This document shows positions 11,796 to 23,170 of a stretch of DNA of 64,000 bases, piece after piece (position 1 is the first letter of the stretch; each line of letters opens with the position of its first letter). The position numbers were made by a program, and so were the translations under genes. This stretch comes from Rotaria macrura (taxonomy: Eukaryota; Rotifera; Eurotatoria; Philodinida; Philodinidae). Location of the stretch: assembly GCA_900239685.1 (NCBI GenBank), contig OENT01000063.1, positions 186,001-250,000 on the forward strand, read 5' to 3'. The notes below the pieces were generated by a model. That model was not told the origin of the DNA. It was given only the letters and a program-made list of their open reading frames with translations, and did no database searches.

Positions 11796-13113
11796 ATGCA
11801 TTCGACAAGAAAATCTAAGCAGCACCGCTCGATCAGTGAACGGTATCAAGAATTCAAATCAACATGCATTGAATATATTCATTCCGTGGGTAGATTTATT
11901 TATAATCGAGAACATCATGAAATATTTGGTCGTGATGGAAAACGATGGAGTATGATAGATAAATTTAATTTATTTTACTTTATCTATGATCATTCCATAT
12001 TCTAGGTAAATTAGCAGTTTTCTATTTTGTCTTTTACATCGGCCTTGGTGGCTGTTTTTGTTTGTATTTATCCATATTTATGGCATTTTTACCATGGCAT
12101 CAACCAAGATACATAGGCCAAAATAGTCAATTGACATCTCGTAATAATCCATTTTCTCCAGGTTCTCTATTACTTCTTGAGAATGAACAAAACAAAAAAA
12201 AAACATTTTTTTTATATGATCTTACACTCATTCAGGTCTTAGCTTTCGACCACAATCTAATGTTAAACTAAATGATTTGCATACACTAATCAGTTTGTCA
12301 TATATTGATGAAGAACATCCAACTCAATTTACTAATCAGAACATAGAGATTTATAAAAAGAATCTTGATGAATTTCTAAAAGCTTGTATGTGCAAAATGA
12401 CGAAAAGAAATTTTTTTTTTCTTCTTGTCAACGTTGAATTTCTATTAGATAACAATACAGAAAGTTCGAAGAATTTTACTATCCATGATGTAGGTGATTG
12501 CCATTCGAATGATTATTATGGTTATAGAATTGGAAAACCATGTATTTTAGTAAAAATCAACAAAGTACGATTTGATCATTTGTGTACTAATCGTTCATCA
12601 ACGATCTTTTGAATTTCTTAGCTTATCGGTTTCGTACCAGAAGCTGGTAGAACAAACATTGATAATAAAAACGAACTAGAATGTATTGGTATACCTAATA
12701 TTCCAGTTCATTGTATGGGAGAGGTTTGTTAGAAATTTAATGTAATCATACTCAACAAACTAGTTATTCCGAATAGCATCTGGTCGATCAAGAAATGCTG
12801 GGCGATATTATGTATTATAGTGAATCAGGTTCTAGTAACATCTGTGGTTCTATTGATATCAAACATTTTCCATACAAGTATTTATTGTCTTTCAATGCAA
12901 TAGAAATCTCTTAAAATCTTTTATTCATCTAGTGGTGAAGATAATCAACATAATCTTTATCAAGTTCCATACGTATGGGTACAATTTAAAAATATAACAC
13001 CATTCGTATTGTTATCTGTTGAATGTCGAATATTTGCTGCTAATGTTTTTTATGATAAATTTGCACAGAGAGGCAGTATACGTTTTCAATTGTACCTTAA
13101 TAAACGAGTATAG
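11796..13113 (+). CDS. Na+/K+-ATPase beta subunit
   Basis: Predicted 319 residues, close to the usual 300 or so. Exons are 11796-11949, 12006-12161, 12236-12385, 12449-12564, 12622-12723, 12777-12877 and 12933-13113, all in compatible phase. This type II membrane protein chaperones and partners the catalytic alpha subunit at the plasma membrane. The sequence shows a cytoplasmic N-terminus, the juxtamembrane GRDGKRWSKLAVFYFVFY, one transmembrane helix (about residues 50-75), the extracellular GYRIGKPCILVKINK signature, and the paired extracellular cysteines (GDC...GKPC, LECIG...HCMG, NICG...VECR) that form the three family disulfides. A potential N-glycosylation site is NIT in the C-terminal domain. 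The ATG at 11796 is chosen over 11791, which meets a stop at once. The specific paralogue (ATP1B1-4 or nervana-like) cannot be named. Confidence 0.9.
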
Positions 13114-13850
13114 CATTTAATGCATATATATATATATACATATGTATGTGTACGTCTATATTCATATTAATACACATGACAATCAGATGTATTCATGCAA
13201 GTCGATATGTATGTTATGTAAAAATACTTATATTAGGGATAGTTTTGACCTCAGATGCAAGGCTAGTACAATGTTCTCTCATAAGTCTTGTATTCGTCAT
13301 CTGTTGTTGAGGTTCATCCGTTCTCATTATTAAGAGAATTACTTGTCATATGTTCGTTCTCTTATTCTTACTTCATACATATGATAAATTATTATGTATG
13401 AACACAAGAGTTTTGTATTATGTATTTGTTGACTAGTCTATCTATGTCCATTTGCTTTTATTCTGTTCTAACTTCATATATATATATATATATGAGTAGT
13501 TTACGAGTATATAACATACTCGTAATCGTATAGATGAAAAGGGAGACAGAGAGAGAGAGAGGGAGATGGAGATTATTGATGGGAGAGTACCAATCAACCT
13601 TATCCCTCCCATTTTTTTCTAGTATACTGCTTTTCCCTATTGACGATGAGGAAAAAGAGAGAGAGAGAGAGAGGGAGAGAGAAGAAAGGCAGAATTCTTT
13701 CGGAAACATTTCTCTCTATTTCTCAATCATTCTTGCTTCTCCAACAATAACATACATATACAAACATACGTATATATATATATATATACATACACACGAA
13801 CAGTACAAGTCGTGCATATTGCTCTTCATTAAGTTATTACACATCTTTAG
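13114..13850. repeat. Gene-less spacer dominated by microsatellites
   Basis: Contains (TA)n at about 13123-13140, 13478-13495 and 13770-13790, and two purine tracts of (GA)n type at about 13540-13565 and 13650-13690 separated by a pyrimidine-rich stretch. The open frames here are made of the repeats (Glu-Arg and Ser-Leu strings) and are not genes. The right edge ends in ACATCTTTAG directly before the SPARC ATG. Confidence 0.7.
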
Positions 13851-16027
13851 ATGGCATCAAAATTGAATGTTTTGATTTTAATTTCTATTTTCTCATTTTA
13901 CCAAATAATCTGTATTAAAGTAAGTAAATTTTTACGAAATAATGCTTATTAAAATTTTACATAGAAATTATTAAAAAAAGAAAGTCTCCGTGATATTCTC
14001 TATGTTTATTTACTTTACTTGGGAAAATATTGAACAGAAATTTAATATATCTGTAGGAAATTCCTACTCATTGAGAGTTTGAGTCCAAACATTTCATTCA
14101 ATTATGTGCTGGTGTTTATACATAGTCATGAAATCAATTAAAACAAACACACATGTTATTTCAAGATATCTACTTTTACTATTTACAGTAACTATACAAT
14201 AAATATCTCAGTCCTCGACAGATAACATCAATTAATCAAATGCGAACCGTATTTCTACCTACTAGGCACCATTATTACGACAGAAAATGCTTGATCATTA
14301 TGTATATACCAAAACCCGTAAATAGCAGTTTTTTCCTAGCTTAAATGTTAACTAAATATATTAGTTGAAGAAAATATCTCTCACGTCTAAGCATATGCGT
14401 TGATAGTTGAATGAGAAGACAAAGATCAAAACTATATATTTCAATGATATTTAGAAATAAAATTCTCTTGAGATAACTTATGCTTATATAAGAAGTTTTA
14501 ATAAGCTTCGGGAGAAGTTATTTTCCATCCAATGTTTCATTACATGCATTACATCATTTAAAATAGCAAAACATGGAATAACTACAGTTAGATCGCCTAA
14601 TATTTTTAGTAGACCATGTCAAGAGATATTTCTGTTCAGTATAAGAACATGATACTTCTTGGTATGAATTGTATGTATGTACGTACATACATACATATAT
14701 TTATATTTATATTTATACATATATATGTGCGTGTGTTCCTCTGTATATGTTTATCTGATCTAGTCTTATACATTGATAATAATGAAGGTGTTGCTAGATA
14801 TCTCTTACGTGAAATAATGCTAGAGTTGACACGTCAAGGTAGTTTGATAACGAAAGGACGTTGCCTTGACGTGACCAATGTCATCGTATAATTTAATTTA
14901 GGCAGAATCTGCAGTGCAAGATGTACAAAGTGAAGCATTAAGAATCACTGAACAATTTATAAACGATTTCGAAGGTTTGTAATCATCGTTGTTCTTACAT
15001 AGAAATGCAATCAATTTTGTTCGATTTTCTTCTTCATGAACAAAAACAAAACCCGAATTTATAGATCGATGTGCAAGCACAAAATGTCGTGACGGTGAAA
15101 CATGTATATTAAATAAAGACGGAGATGCTGAGTGTGCTTGTATTGCACAATGTGAGGATCCAAAAGATGAACGCTTATTGGTAAATGAGAAAAATCTGTG
15201 TAATGTTAAATATTTACAAATAATATTATGTTAGGTATGCACAACAGCTAATCATACATATACATCAGATTGTGAATTCTATCAAATGCAATGTTGGTGT
15301 CGTCGTAATGATGAACGATGCACACGCCGAGAAGCATTAGGCGATTCAATCGATTATTTTGGACGATGTCAAAGTAGAAAACTGAAATAAGATTAACAAA
15401 TACTATATGTTTCATTGTTTGTTTTTTGTTATAGCTATTGGTATTTGTACAGAATTCGAATTAGAAGTATTTCCAAAACGTATGACAACATGGCTAGGAG
15501 AAATTCTTGATACATTGGTTTGTTTCAACGAGTAGAGTTTTCGATAATTTAATATTTTTTTTTCTTTAATTTGAAAGTTTGTTCGTAAAGATCTTGATGC
15601 TAAATATAACATACTAGTTAATGAAGCGCGTAAAATGAAATTATCAAATACAGAAAAATGGTGGCGTAATGCTGTACTTTGGGAATTCTGTGAACTTGAT
15701 CGTACACATGATAAGTAAATAAACAATAGTGTTTTTTTTTGAATTTGAATCGAATCTGTTATGCAATATGATTTTGTTTTCTAGTTCAGTTAATAATGAA
15801 GAATTATCTCGTTTTGTTCGATCACTCAAAGTACTTGAACATTGCATTCAACCATTCTTAAATGATTGCGATACTGATAATGATAATAAGATTTCATCAG
15901 ACGAATGGGGTACATGCTTAGGTTTAGATAAAAGTAAGTATTCTTAGATTGACCTTTGTTTTTTTTTTTAATAATTATTATTTATTCAGATGATATGACC
16001 TTCTTGAAGACGTTCTGTTCAAATTAG
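13851..16027 (+). CDS. SPARC / osteonectin-like secreted calcium-binding glycoprotein
   Basis: Exons are 13851-13919, 14902-14974, 15065-15180, 15235-15373, 15435-15517, 15578-15714, 15785-15933 and 15990-16027, about 267 residues. SPARC is an extracellular-matrix collagen- and Ca2+-binding protein of basement membranes. Exon 1 encodes a signal peptide (MASKLNVLILISIFSFYQII). A short mildly acidic segment follows, then a cysteine-rich follistatin/Kazal module (CASTKCRDGETC through YFGRC) and the helical EC domain (WWRNAVLWEFCELD, then HCIQPFLNDC). It ends with a canonical EF-hand loop DTDNDNKISSDE followed by W and the disulfide cysteine GTC. The N-terminal acidic domain is much reduced relative to vertebrates. 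Ending at the strong donor GTAAGT after 15933 and adding exon 8 gives a tail ending FLKTFCSN; without splicing it would stop at 15947. Intron 1 is 982 nt. An AG touches the ATG, as in BUD22. Confidence 0.85.
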
Positions 16028-17745
16028 ATTGATAAAATAATTCTCGGCTAATATATCAGGAACAGTCAAACCGATTGACAAACCTTGTGTTTGTGTGTGG
16101 GTGTGTAATTTTAGTTTAGAATGCTTCGTTTCTAATATAGCTTTTTATCAATAAATCAAAATCATATAAATAAATAAATATATATATATATATTTCGCAA
16201 TATAAAAAACAAAATCAAAAATGAACATTGTTTGGAATTTGTTTTCTAATTATGAAATAATATTATTTTCTTGTTTTTAAGAGTTCAAGGTAATTGAAGC
16301 CTTTTACACATAGTGATCAAAGTAATACTATACTTTTATTTGATAATAATGACATGTTATGTATTGTCTATTAGCATTTTTGATTGTTATTAGTTACCAA
16401 TTAGTCAACGAATATCTAATTGGTTTTTAAAAAGAGAGACATCATATATGATAATCTAGTGTCAAATTATTTTAAAAGTTTAGTCATTTTATTTTTTCGT
16501 CATATATAGAGGTGCTACATTACTATTACTGGTAATTAGTAATCATTTCGAAAGGTAATACGAGTAGTTAAAGTAATAAAAGTAATAAGTAATAAAGTAA
16601 TAAAAATTATTATCAATTACCGAGTAAAAGTAATAAAAGTTAATTGTAATGTAGCACCCCTAGTCATGTGTTATTCAATCTTGTGTTACTCTATGCTTTT
16701 TTTGGGTGTTTGGAAGCATTAAAATTGAATATGTATAATTTTGATGTTGAAATAACTCATTAAGTAAAACAAAAGATTGTTTACAATTATTTCGGAAATG
16801 TATTCTTATACATGATAGCTGAAACAAAAACACTGATATCAAATGAACTACACTACTTATTGGAAATGGTGACGACATATGAAGATCAAAAGAGAAGACA
16901 TATCTGTAATCGAGTACATGTCATTATATCTATACTTTTCCTTATCGTTGCTCAGAAAATATGAAATCATATTTATCAGATTGAAGTACTTATTAGTATT
17001 ATTAGACTTTGTTCGATTGATAAATGAATATATTTTTGTATAGGTACACAGCCACAAAAGTGGCGCCGATGATTCATACACATGATATCACTATTACTGA
17101 TGTCCTGACAATGCATTTATTTATTGATCAGACGTATCTCGTCTGGCCATTGCTTAATAGCAAATTTATGCTTACAACAAAATATGTTATATCGACCATT
17201 CAAAGATGATTTTGCCTAATAAAAATGTATACATACAGATGATAAATATCAAGTAGTAAAATGTATCTCATCATGCGTCCTCCTATAATATAAAAGAACA
17301 ATTAGGGTATTTTCATTTGACTGTTTGATTTACCTGATATTTAACATCGAAAAATATGATTTTTATGTAGATTTAATGAATAATAAAAACGTTTCCAATT
17401 AATACTTACCAAGAGAAAAAGAAAGAAAGTAATATGTTTAGCTAATTAGTATCACCTTTTTCATGATTCTATTTTTTTGCTTATAGTTGAGGTTTTTTTC
17501 TGCGGTAATTGATGCTATTTTTATCTTCGTTGATTGCATTCGTAGTTTTCTTTTTGAATGATTATAATTTAATATTAATTGTTAAATTAGATCAGATAAA
17601 TATATATATATAAGAAGGTACTATTCAGTTGTTATTCAGTTAGTATTTCGTAAATAGGATCGGAGCGATACAACGCGTAGGTAGCATCTGTCATTTCCAT
17701 CGATAGCATCTAACTGATTTAGTATCCAATAAAAACAACATCGTA
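16028..17745. other. Intergenic spacer between SPARC and the proline-rich gene
   Basis: No gene seen. It holds a (TA)n tract near 16180-16195, a MITE at 16507-16662 and ordinary AT-rich sequence. A TATATATATAAG string at about 17603-17614, roughly 140 bp before the next ATG, could be a TATA-like core promoter. Confidence 0.55.
16507..16662. mobile_element. hAT-like MITE, 156 bp, slightly decayed target duplication
   Basis: The left end TAGAGGTGCTACATTAC pairs with the inverted right end TAGGGGTGCTACATTAC. The flanking octamers GTCATATA (16499-16506) and GTCATGTG (16663-16670) agree at six of eight positions. The interior is tandem AGTAATAA-like words able to fold back. No coding capacity. 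It follows the same design as the 59-260 element but is a different family. Confidence 0.65.
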
Positions 17746-19218
17746 ATGTATTCAACGTTCTTAACAAGCAATCCTGTTATTCAATACCTTTTGGAAAGAG
17801 CTGATGAATTAACGCATACAAGATTCGGACCGAATTCAAGTGTCGCAGAGATTAGTAATGAACAATCTTCGAAATCGAATTCATTCAATTTTAGTGATAT
17901 GAATATGAATGAATCATCGAGCTCGAATGAATTGAAAATCGAAGAACTTGATGAAGAAACCGCAAACATAATCAACAAAGCATTAGCAGCAGCTAGTGTT
18001 CATCAACAGAATCAAATTGTTGATACAAGCAGTAGCTTCAGTAATGCAATAGAAGAGTCAACTATTACATTACCACCAGTGACAGCCTATCATGGAGAAT
18101 TGTATCGTGATCCTAATCCAGCTCATGTCGTACGACCAAATCCTGCACAAGGACCTCTTACTTATCGTCAAAATATTTCTGTCCGTTTTCTTCAACCACC
18201 ACCAGTTCCACCACCAGGTGTAAGTTGGGTTTTGTCGAATATCAATTTTTCTATAGATTTGTTTTTTCTTCATCGTATTCTTTGTCGTCATTTTGTATAG
18301 CCATTGATTATCAAAGAAGTTCGTGCACCACAAGTATGAAAAATTATGATTTGAAATGTTTCTCTTTATATTTACATGTGATTCTAATTAGCCACCTGCG
18401 CCAGTACCACTCCGCGTTCGACAACGTGCTCCTCCACTTCCAACACCTCCACCATTGATTCTTCGAGAACGACCACCACAACGTCCACCTGTAGTTCCTC
18501 CCAAAACAGTCATTAGAAATCTACGTCCAATTCCTGTTCCACCTCGATCTATTATCGTCGAACGATTTCCACCAAAACCACCACGACCTCGTGATATTGT
18601 CATCGAACGTTGGTTACCTTACTCGAAAGAACCTCCACGACGTAAGGTAATAACGCAACGAGCTCCACCACCACGTCCATATCCTCCACCACGCAATACA
18701 ATTATTAGTTATGAACCAGTACAAGCTAATATCGTACGTTCAGTACGAAAATTAGGTGTACAATTACAAAATCCCGAAGAATATAAACTCCGACATGGAT
18801 ATACATTGTTAAATTCATCAGAGTTATTAACAAAAGCACAAAATTGTGGCATTACAGAAGATCTCGTATGTAGCCATAAGCATAATCTGATGTCTTTGAT
18901 AGTGATGATCATTCATACTTGATTTGTATAGAGTCCACCTTCAGGTGATTCTGCTGAACAATCACAAATTGATGTTTCGGAATACTTTCTGAGTAATACT
19001 GAAACAATTGCTGAATCTCAATTTGAAAGTCAAACAGTCGAATCAGAAAACCAAGCAGAAAATAACACTGGAATAGTTCAAATCTATTGGACTGATCGTA
19101 AGACGAAATGAAATCTTTTGTTTTTAATCTCTAGAAAATTTATTTTATGTTTTCATTCATTTTAGCTTATGAAGCAGTGCCAATCACGCTTCGACGTCTT
19201 GGATTTCTAACTGATTAA
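17746..19218 (+). CDS. Proline-rich protein with repeated (I/V)-(I/V)-x-E-R motifs, unrecognised
   Basis: Predicted 399 residues from exons 17746-18219, 18301-18333, 18392-18865, 18932-19097 and 19166-19218, all GT..AG and in phase. The first 150 residues are Ser/Asn/Glu-rich with a helical ELDEETANIINKALAAASVH. The middle is proline-rich (VRFLQPPPVPPPG) and then a degenerate repeat: LILRERPPQRPP, TVIRNLRPIPVPP, SIIVERFPPKPP, DIVIERWLPYSKEPPR and KVITQRAPPPRP. A folded-looking part follows (VRKLGVQLQNPEEYKLRHGY), then an acidic Gln/Ser-rich tail ending RRLGFLTD. There is no signal peptide or membrane segment. Alternating Val/Ile-Glu-Arg and Pro blocks recall articulin/alveolin-type cytoskeletal proteins by composition only. 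I do not recognise the family. The 33-nt exon 2 is unusually short but keeps the frame. Confidence 0.7.
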
Positions 19219-20194
19219 GTGATGTTCAAGTTCTACTCTCATTGACATTGAAAAGAGAAAATATCGACACATGTATTTTCTCTTTAGTATCATTTATTCT
19301 GAGCCTGATCAATTTTTATTCAACTAGCATATTTCTCACTTTAGTTTTTATCTCTTTCTTCTTCTTTTTTTCTATTTGTTGCTTCTTTCATTTTCAATTT
19401 TAAAGGTGATGGTATACTAAGTCTAAAAAAAAGCAACCGATCATATAACAAAAATAATCATTATAAAATTAAAATAAATAAATGAAACCGCGGCATCATT
19501 TTCATTCTACAGTTTTTCTTGATCGCAGCTTTAAATAAAACTATGCAATGATTCAAAAGAATCATAAAACAAGAAAGAGCACAAGACAGAAACGTCAGTT
19601 TTATCAATTTCCTATTGAGCCGATTTCAGTTAGAATTAGATATTCAACAATACTTTCCATAAGCTTACGTATAATTATATTCACATTATGATCTATCAGA
19701 AGGAAGTATTATAGAATATGGCTCATGAAAAGACTAAAATATTCCTATAGGGTAGGTCATTTCGAAGCAGTATGAGATTTATTTGTAACACGACTAATTC
19801 TTCGAATTAGAATTTCAGCACCATAACAGGTTATAACAACGGACAAATTATTGAGTAAAATATGTATTATACAAAAATAAATGTATTCATTTCCTTCGAA
19901 TATCTTTGGAACTAAAGCTTTTAGATCTAGCCGTCAGTTTTCTTTTTCTAGATTTTATTACTATTATTATTCAGATACTGATATGAAATTAAACATGAAC
20001 GTAATGTCTCATTCATAGTCGATGATATCTCATATTGAATACTTTCAGCAAGTGAAATCTTAGCATTGTTTTCTCTTCTTTTGAGTTGACACTATTTTCA
20101 TTGACAGTTTCCTATTATCTACAAAATGTTTGAACTCTTGTTGGCTTACACTTAAGGTGCCGTCTCTACTTAGATCAATATGCCAGCATATCAG
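19219..20194. other. Gene-less spacer downstream of the proline-rich gene
   Basis: 3' flank of the proline-rich gene with AT-rich DNA and AATAAA-like strings near 19475 and 19536. No coding sequence or repeat boundary recognised. Confidence 0.5.
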
Positions 20195-20905
20195 CAGTGG
20201 ACAAGAAAATGAGCGGTGAGAAAAGTGCTTATTTCAAGCGGATAAATGCCGTCCAGGTCAAAACTGCATTCTCTTTCTTTTCTGTTCTAATACTATACAT
20301 ATATATACTTAACTACATCGATATATATATATAATCGTGTATCTATAAACTAGACTTTGTTTGAAGAATATTTCGAATTCGGAAAATGCTTGCACCACTT
20401 GTTTTGCTCATTTTTCTAATTGAATTTATCAGAATTCCTATGCGTTCTCATTTTTCCGTTGGAAATGTATATGTGTACGTAGACTTATATAGCAGCAGCT
20501 TTCTCATGGGAAAAATGAATGGAGCATTTGACCACTGCATTTTTCCTATGGATAACGACATAATTCCTTTGTATGGTCGATCATTTTTCTCGTACCCATG
20601 ACATTTTACCATTTATCCATAACATTTATCCTCTCACTCTTTGAATATTTCCCATTGAAAATCATTTTTCCGTCACATATACGTCGATATAGATTACATC
20701 CCTCGTTTGAATGATCCTGTTCTATTGGCAGTGTGTGACGGTTTGGAATTGTAACTGATCCATGGAGTGCGTTTTTGTTTATCGATTCGATTTATTGCCT
20801 ATGCTATGATTATGTTATATGTTCGAGGAAGCATTTTTGACTTTAGCGGCATTTTTCCGCTTAAAAGAAGCATTTTTGACACCGATCGCATTGTTGTCTA
20901 ACCCC
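20195..20905. mobile_element. Foldback-like repeat, about 0.7 kb, decayed inverted arms
   Basis: The left part (20195-20265: GTGCTTATTTCAAGCGGATA, then AAATGCCG and GTCAAAACTGC) matches the inverse of the right part (20830-20905: the complement reads ATGCTTCTTTTAAGCGGAAA, then AATGCCG and GTCAAAAATGC). The interior repeats the words CATTTTTCC and GCATTTTTGAC many times. The left edge CAGTGGACAA is hAT-like, but I find no target duplication, so the exact ends are uncertain. The style of arm (AGCGG-A and AAAATG-CG words) is like the 2064-3150 element. Confidence 0.45.
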
Positions 20906-22885
20906 CAGATTCACCGATATTCGAATTTTATCACAAGGAGAAAATTATCTTGAAGGAACCACTTGTTCAAATAGAAATTCAAATGGTGACTGATGTCTCA
21001 CATAGGAACAATCAATGTATCTCTATGCAATAATCACTGTGCTACAATGATGGATGATCTGCCACGGATCTACGATTCCTTGAGTAGGCTGCGTATGCGT
21101 AGTAGCAGAAATAGCTATGTGTAACTCTCTTCATTCAGCAAACCACAAAAACAAGTGAACAAGCTCGATGTAACAAATATCGAAATCTATATCGGCTTTC
21201 ACAAGTGTGACGCGATGACGTTTTTTCCACTGAATTTTTTTACTTTTATCAGAAATTACTTAATTTAAAAAGCTCATTCTTTCGTTGAAAGATGTATCCT
21301 TTCAACCTGCAATAGGACAGAAAATATGAGCTTCCGAGATTAAATTATCTCAAAACTGTAGGACAAACAGTTGGTCATACGCGATGACTATTATGGGACA
21401 ACAATTTGAGTATGCATTGGATGCATTAAATTTTCCTGGAAATATATGCTTTATGAAGAAAAGTGTTCTATAGATGTTTGATAGTAAACAAATTGAACTA
21501 TTGAATGAAAAAAGAAAATCTTGAAGTGAATTCTTTGTTTGAACTCAAGACCGCAGTCATAAACGTAACGTGATAGTGGTCTCGTGAGACGATGACGCCT
21601 ACTTTTCAGGTTGATTTTTATTCTGTACTCTTTGATGAAAATCGCACATATTTTCGAAGAGATAATGAATGTGAGTTTCGAAATGAAGCTGTGTTACATT
21701 CCATCACTAAATTCCCTCTACATTACGATTAATATTGCAGTTTTCTTTAACTCTCTGCGCAAATCTATAAAACATAGAAAATCAATTCGTTTGTCAAAAG
21801 GCACGTCTAGTATGTATATATTTATTTAATGATTATCGATCTCGTATGTATCGAGGAGTGTAAATGAAATACTTAGTTCATTAAATAGCTCAAATCAAGT
21901 TATTTTTGTAATCGAGTAGTGACATTTTTCTCATAAGCTACGATATGCTACATGAAACACTTGGGGGTGCAAAAAAGATGTTTTCTTTTGTGTATTTTCG
22001 ACTACGCGCTACAAGATAGCGGTGACCAATTTTCTGGGTGATGATTTCGAACTCCCGGTAACAGAGGTGACGTGTTACGATTTTTCTTATGTATAAGAAA
22101 AATTAATATCAACAATGGCTTCGATTGTATTTAACTATTGAAAAATTTTCTTACCTCCATTTAAAAGTAAAACAGACGAGAGAGGAAAAAACGATCAACT
22201 TTGAATAATAGTGAAACATTAACAAAGTGCATTTTTTTCGTACGAGTATCTTCCAGTACTTTGTTTCTTTTCCACAAAGTAAAAATAGAGCACTGCTCAA
22301 AACATGTAAACAGCTTTCGCAAGTTTATTTTGCTCAAGGTACTGAACCTTTGAAGCACTGGCATCTTATTGACTGTTTCTACGTGAGTCAACATTCACCA
22401 TTGAGATTTCTGTTTGAAAATTTGTAACCAATCCGTTTTACTATCGGTGTCTCGATAATGATGTCCATATTTTTCTTTAAGCGGTACCTAAACAATATAC
22501 ATATAGTCTTTCTTCTTTTGTACGAGCATCATGAGTGAACTATCATCTATAATTATATTGTCTATCTATCTTTGTTGTACTATACATGAATGCATTCTCC
22601 TGTCGTTTCAGTTGAACCTTCGAATATGAACAGCTCTTTTTCAGATTGGACATAGTTTCTGATTGTGATCTGTTGTTCGACAAGATGTCGCGTCTCTTAT
22701 TGTACAGTTTTCTAAGTAACATTCACGGTCTTCTTCACCATTGTCTTGAAAACTCTTCGTTTCATATTATAGGGGTTTGACATTTCTAGACTTTTACGAT
22801 GACAGCTATTTAGAGCTCTAAAAACGTTTCATTCTTGGAAGTAAGAATTGTTTGTATGAGCAACAATAAACACTGCCCAGGTGAA
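20906..22885. other. 2-kb stretch with no supported gene
   Basis: Only short open frames without motifs or splice context. Some GC-richer words (for example GATGACGCCTAC near 21590 and CTCCCGGTAACAGAGGTGACG near 22050) hint at old repeats, but I could not define one. Confidence 0.4.
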
Positions 22886-23140
22886 AACATGCGGTACGGT
22901 TACGGTCAAGTACGGAGCGTATACGGGCATAGACCTGGTACATGATTTACGACAGTGTTTTAACGGAAATGCGCCCGTAATTGATCGATATACGATACAA
23001 ATGCGAAAACGTACGGTGAGAATACGGTCGTAAACCATTGAGCTGGTTTACGATCGTTTACAGTGTAATTACCGTAAAGAAATTACCGCTTACGGTGAAG
23101 CTACGGTGATTTACAATAGACCGTAACCTTCCTCCTATAC
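22886..23140. repeat. ACGGT/CGTAA-rich imperfect palindrome
   Basis: The stretch is crowded with ACGGT and its complement ACCGT. At its centre ACGGTCGTAAACC (23024-23036) and GGTTTACGATCGT (23045-23057) form a near-perfect 13-bp stem with an 8-nt loop. GGTTACGGTC at 22898 and its inverse GACCGTAACC at 23119 lie near the edges. It is locally GC-rich compared with its surroundings. The structure suggests a foldback or MITE-type repeat; I could not find a target duplication. Confidence 0.4.
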
Positions 23141-23170
23141 GTAGCCCACATATCTTGGGTGAAACCAGTG

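Noticed and set aside
13458..13866. Overlapping open frames on both strands with Arg-Glu and Ser-Leu runs
   Set aside because: Products of (GA)n and (TA)n repeats in the spacer before SPARC.
17404..17415. ACTTACCAAGAG, resembling the 3' end of the bdelloid spliced leader as I remember it
   Set aside because: No GT donor follows, the upstream half does not match and no SL-RNA fold is visible. Twelve bases can match by chance, and my memory of the leader is the only reference.
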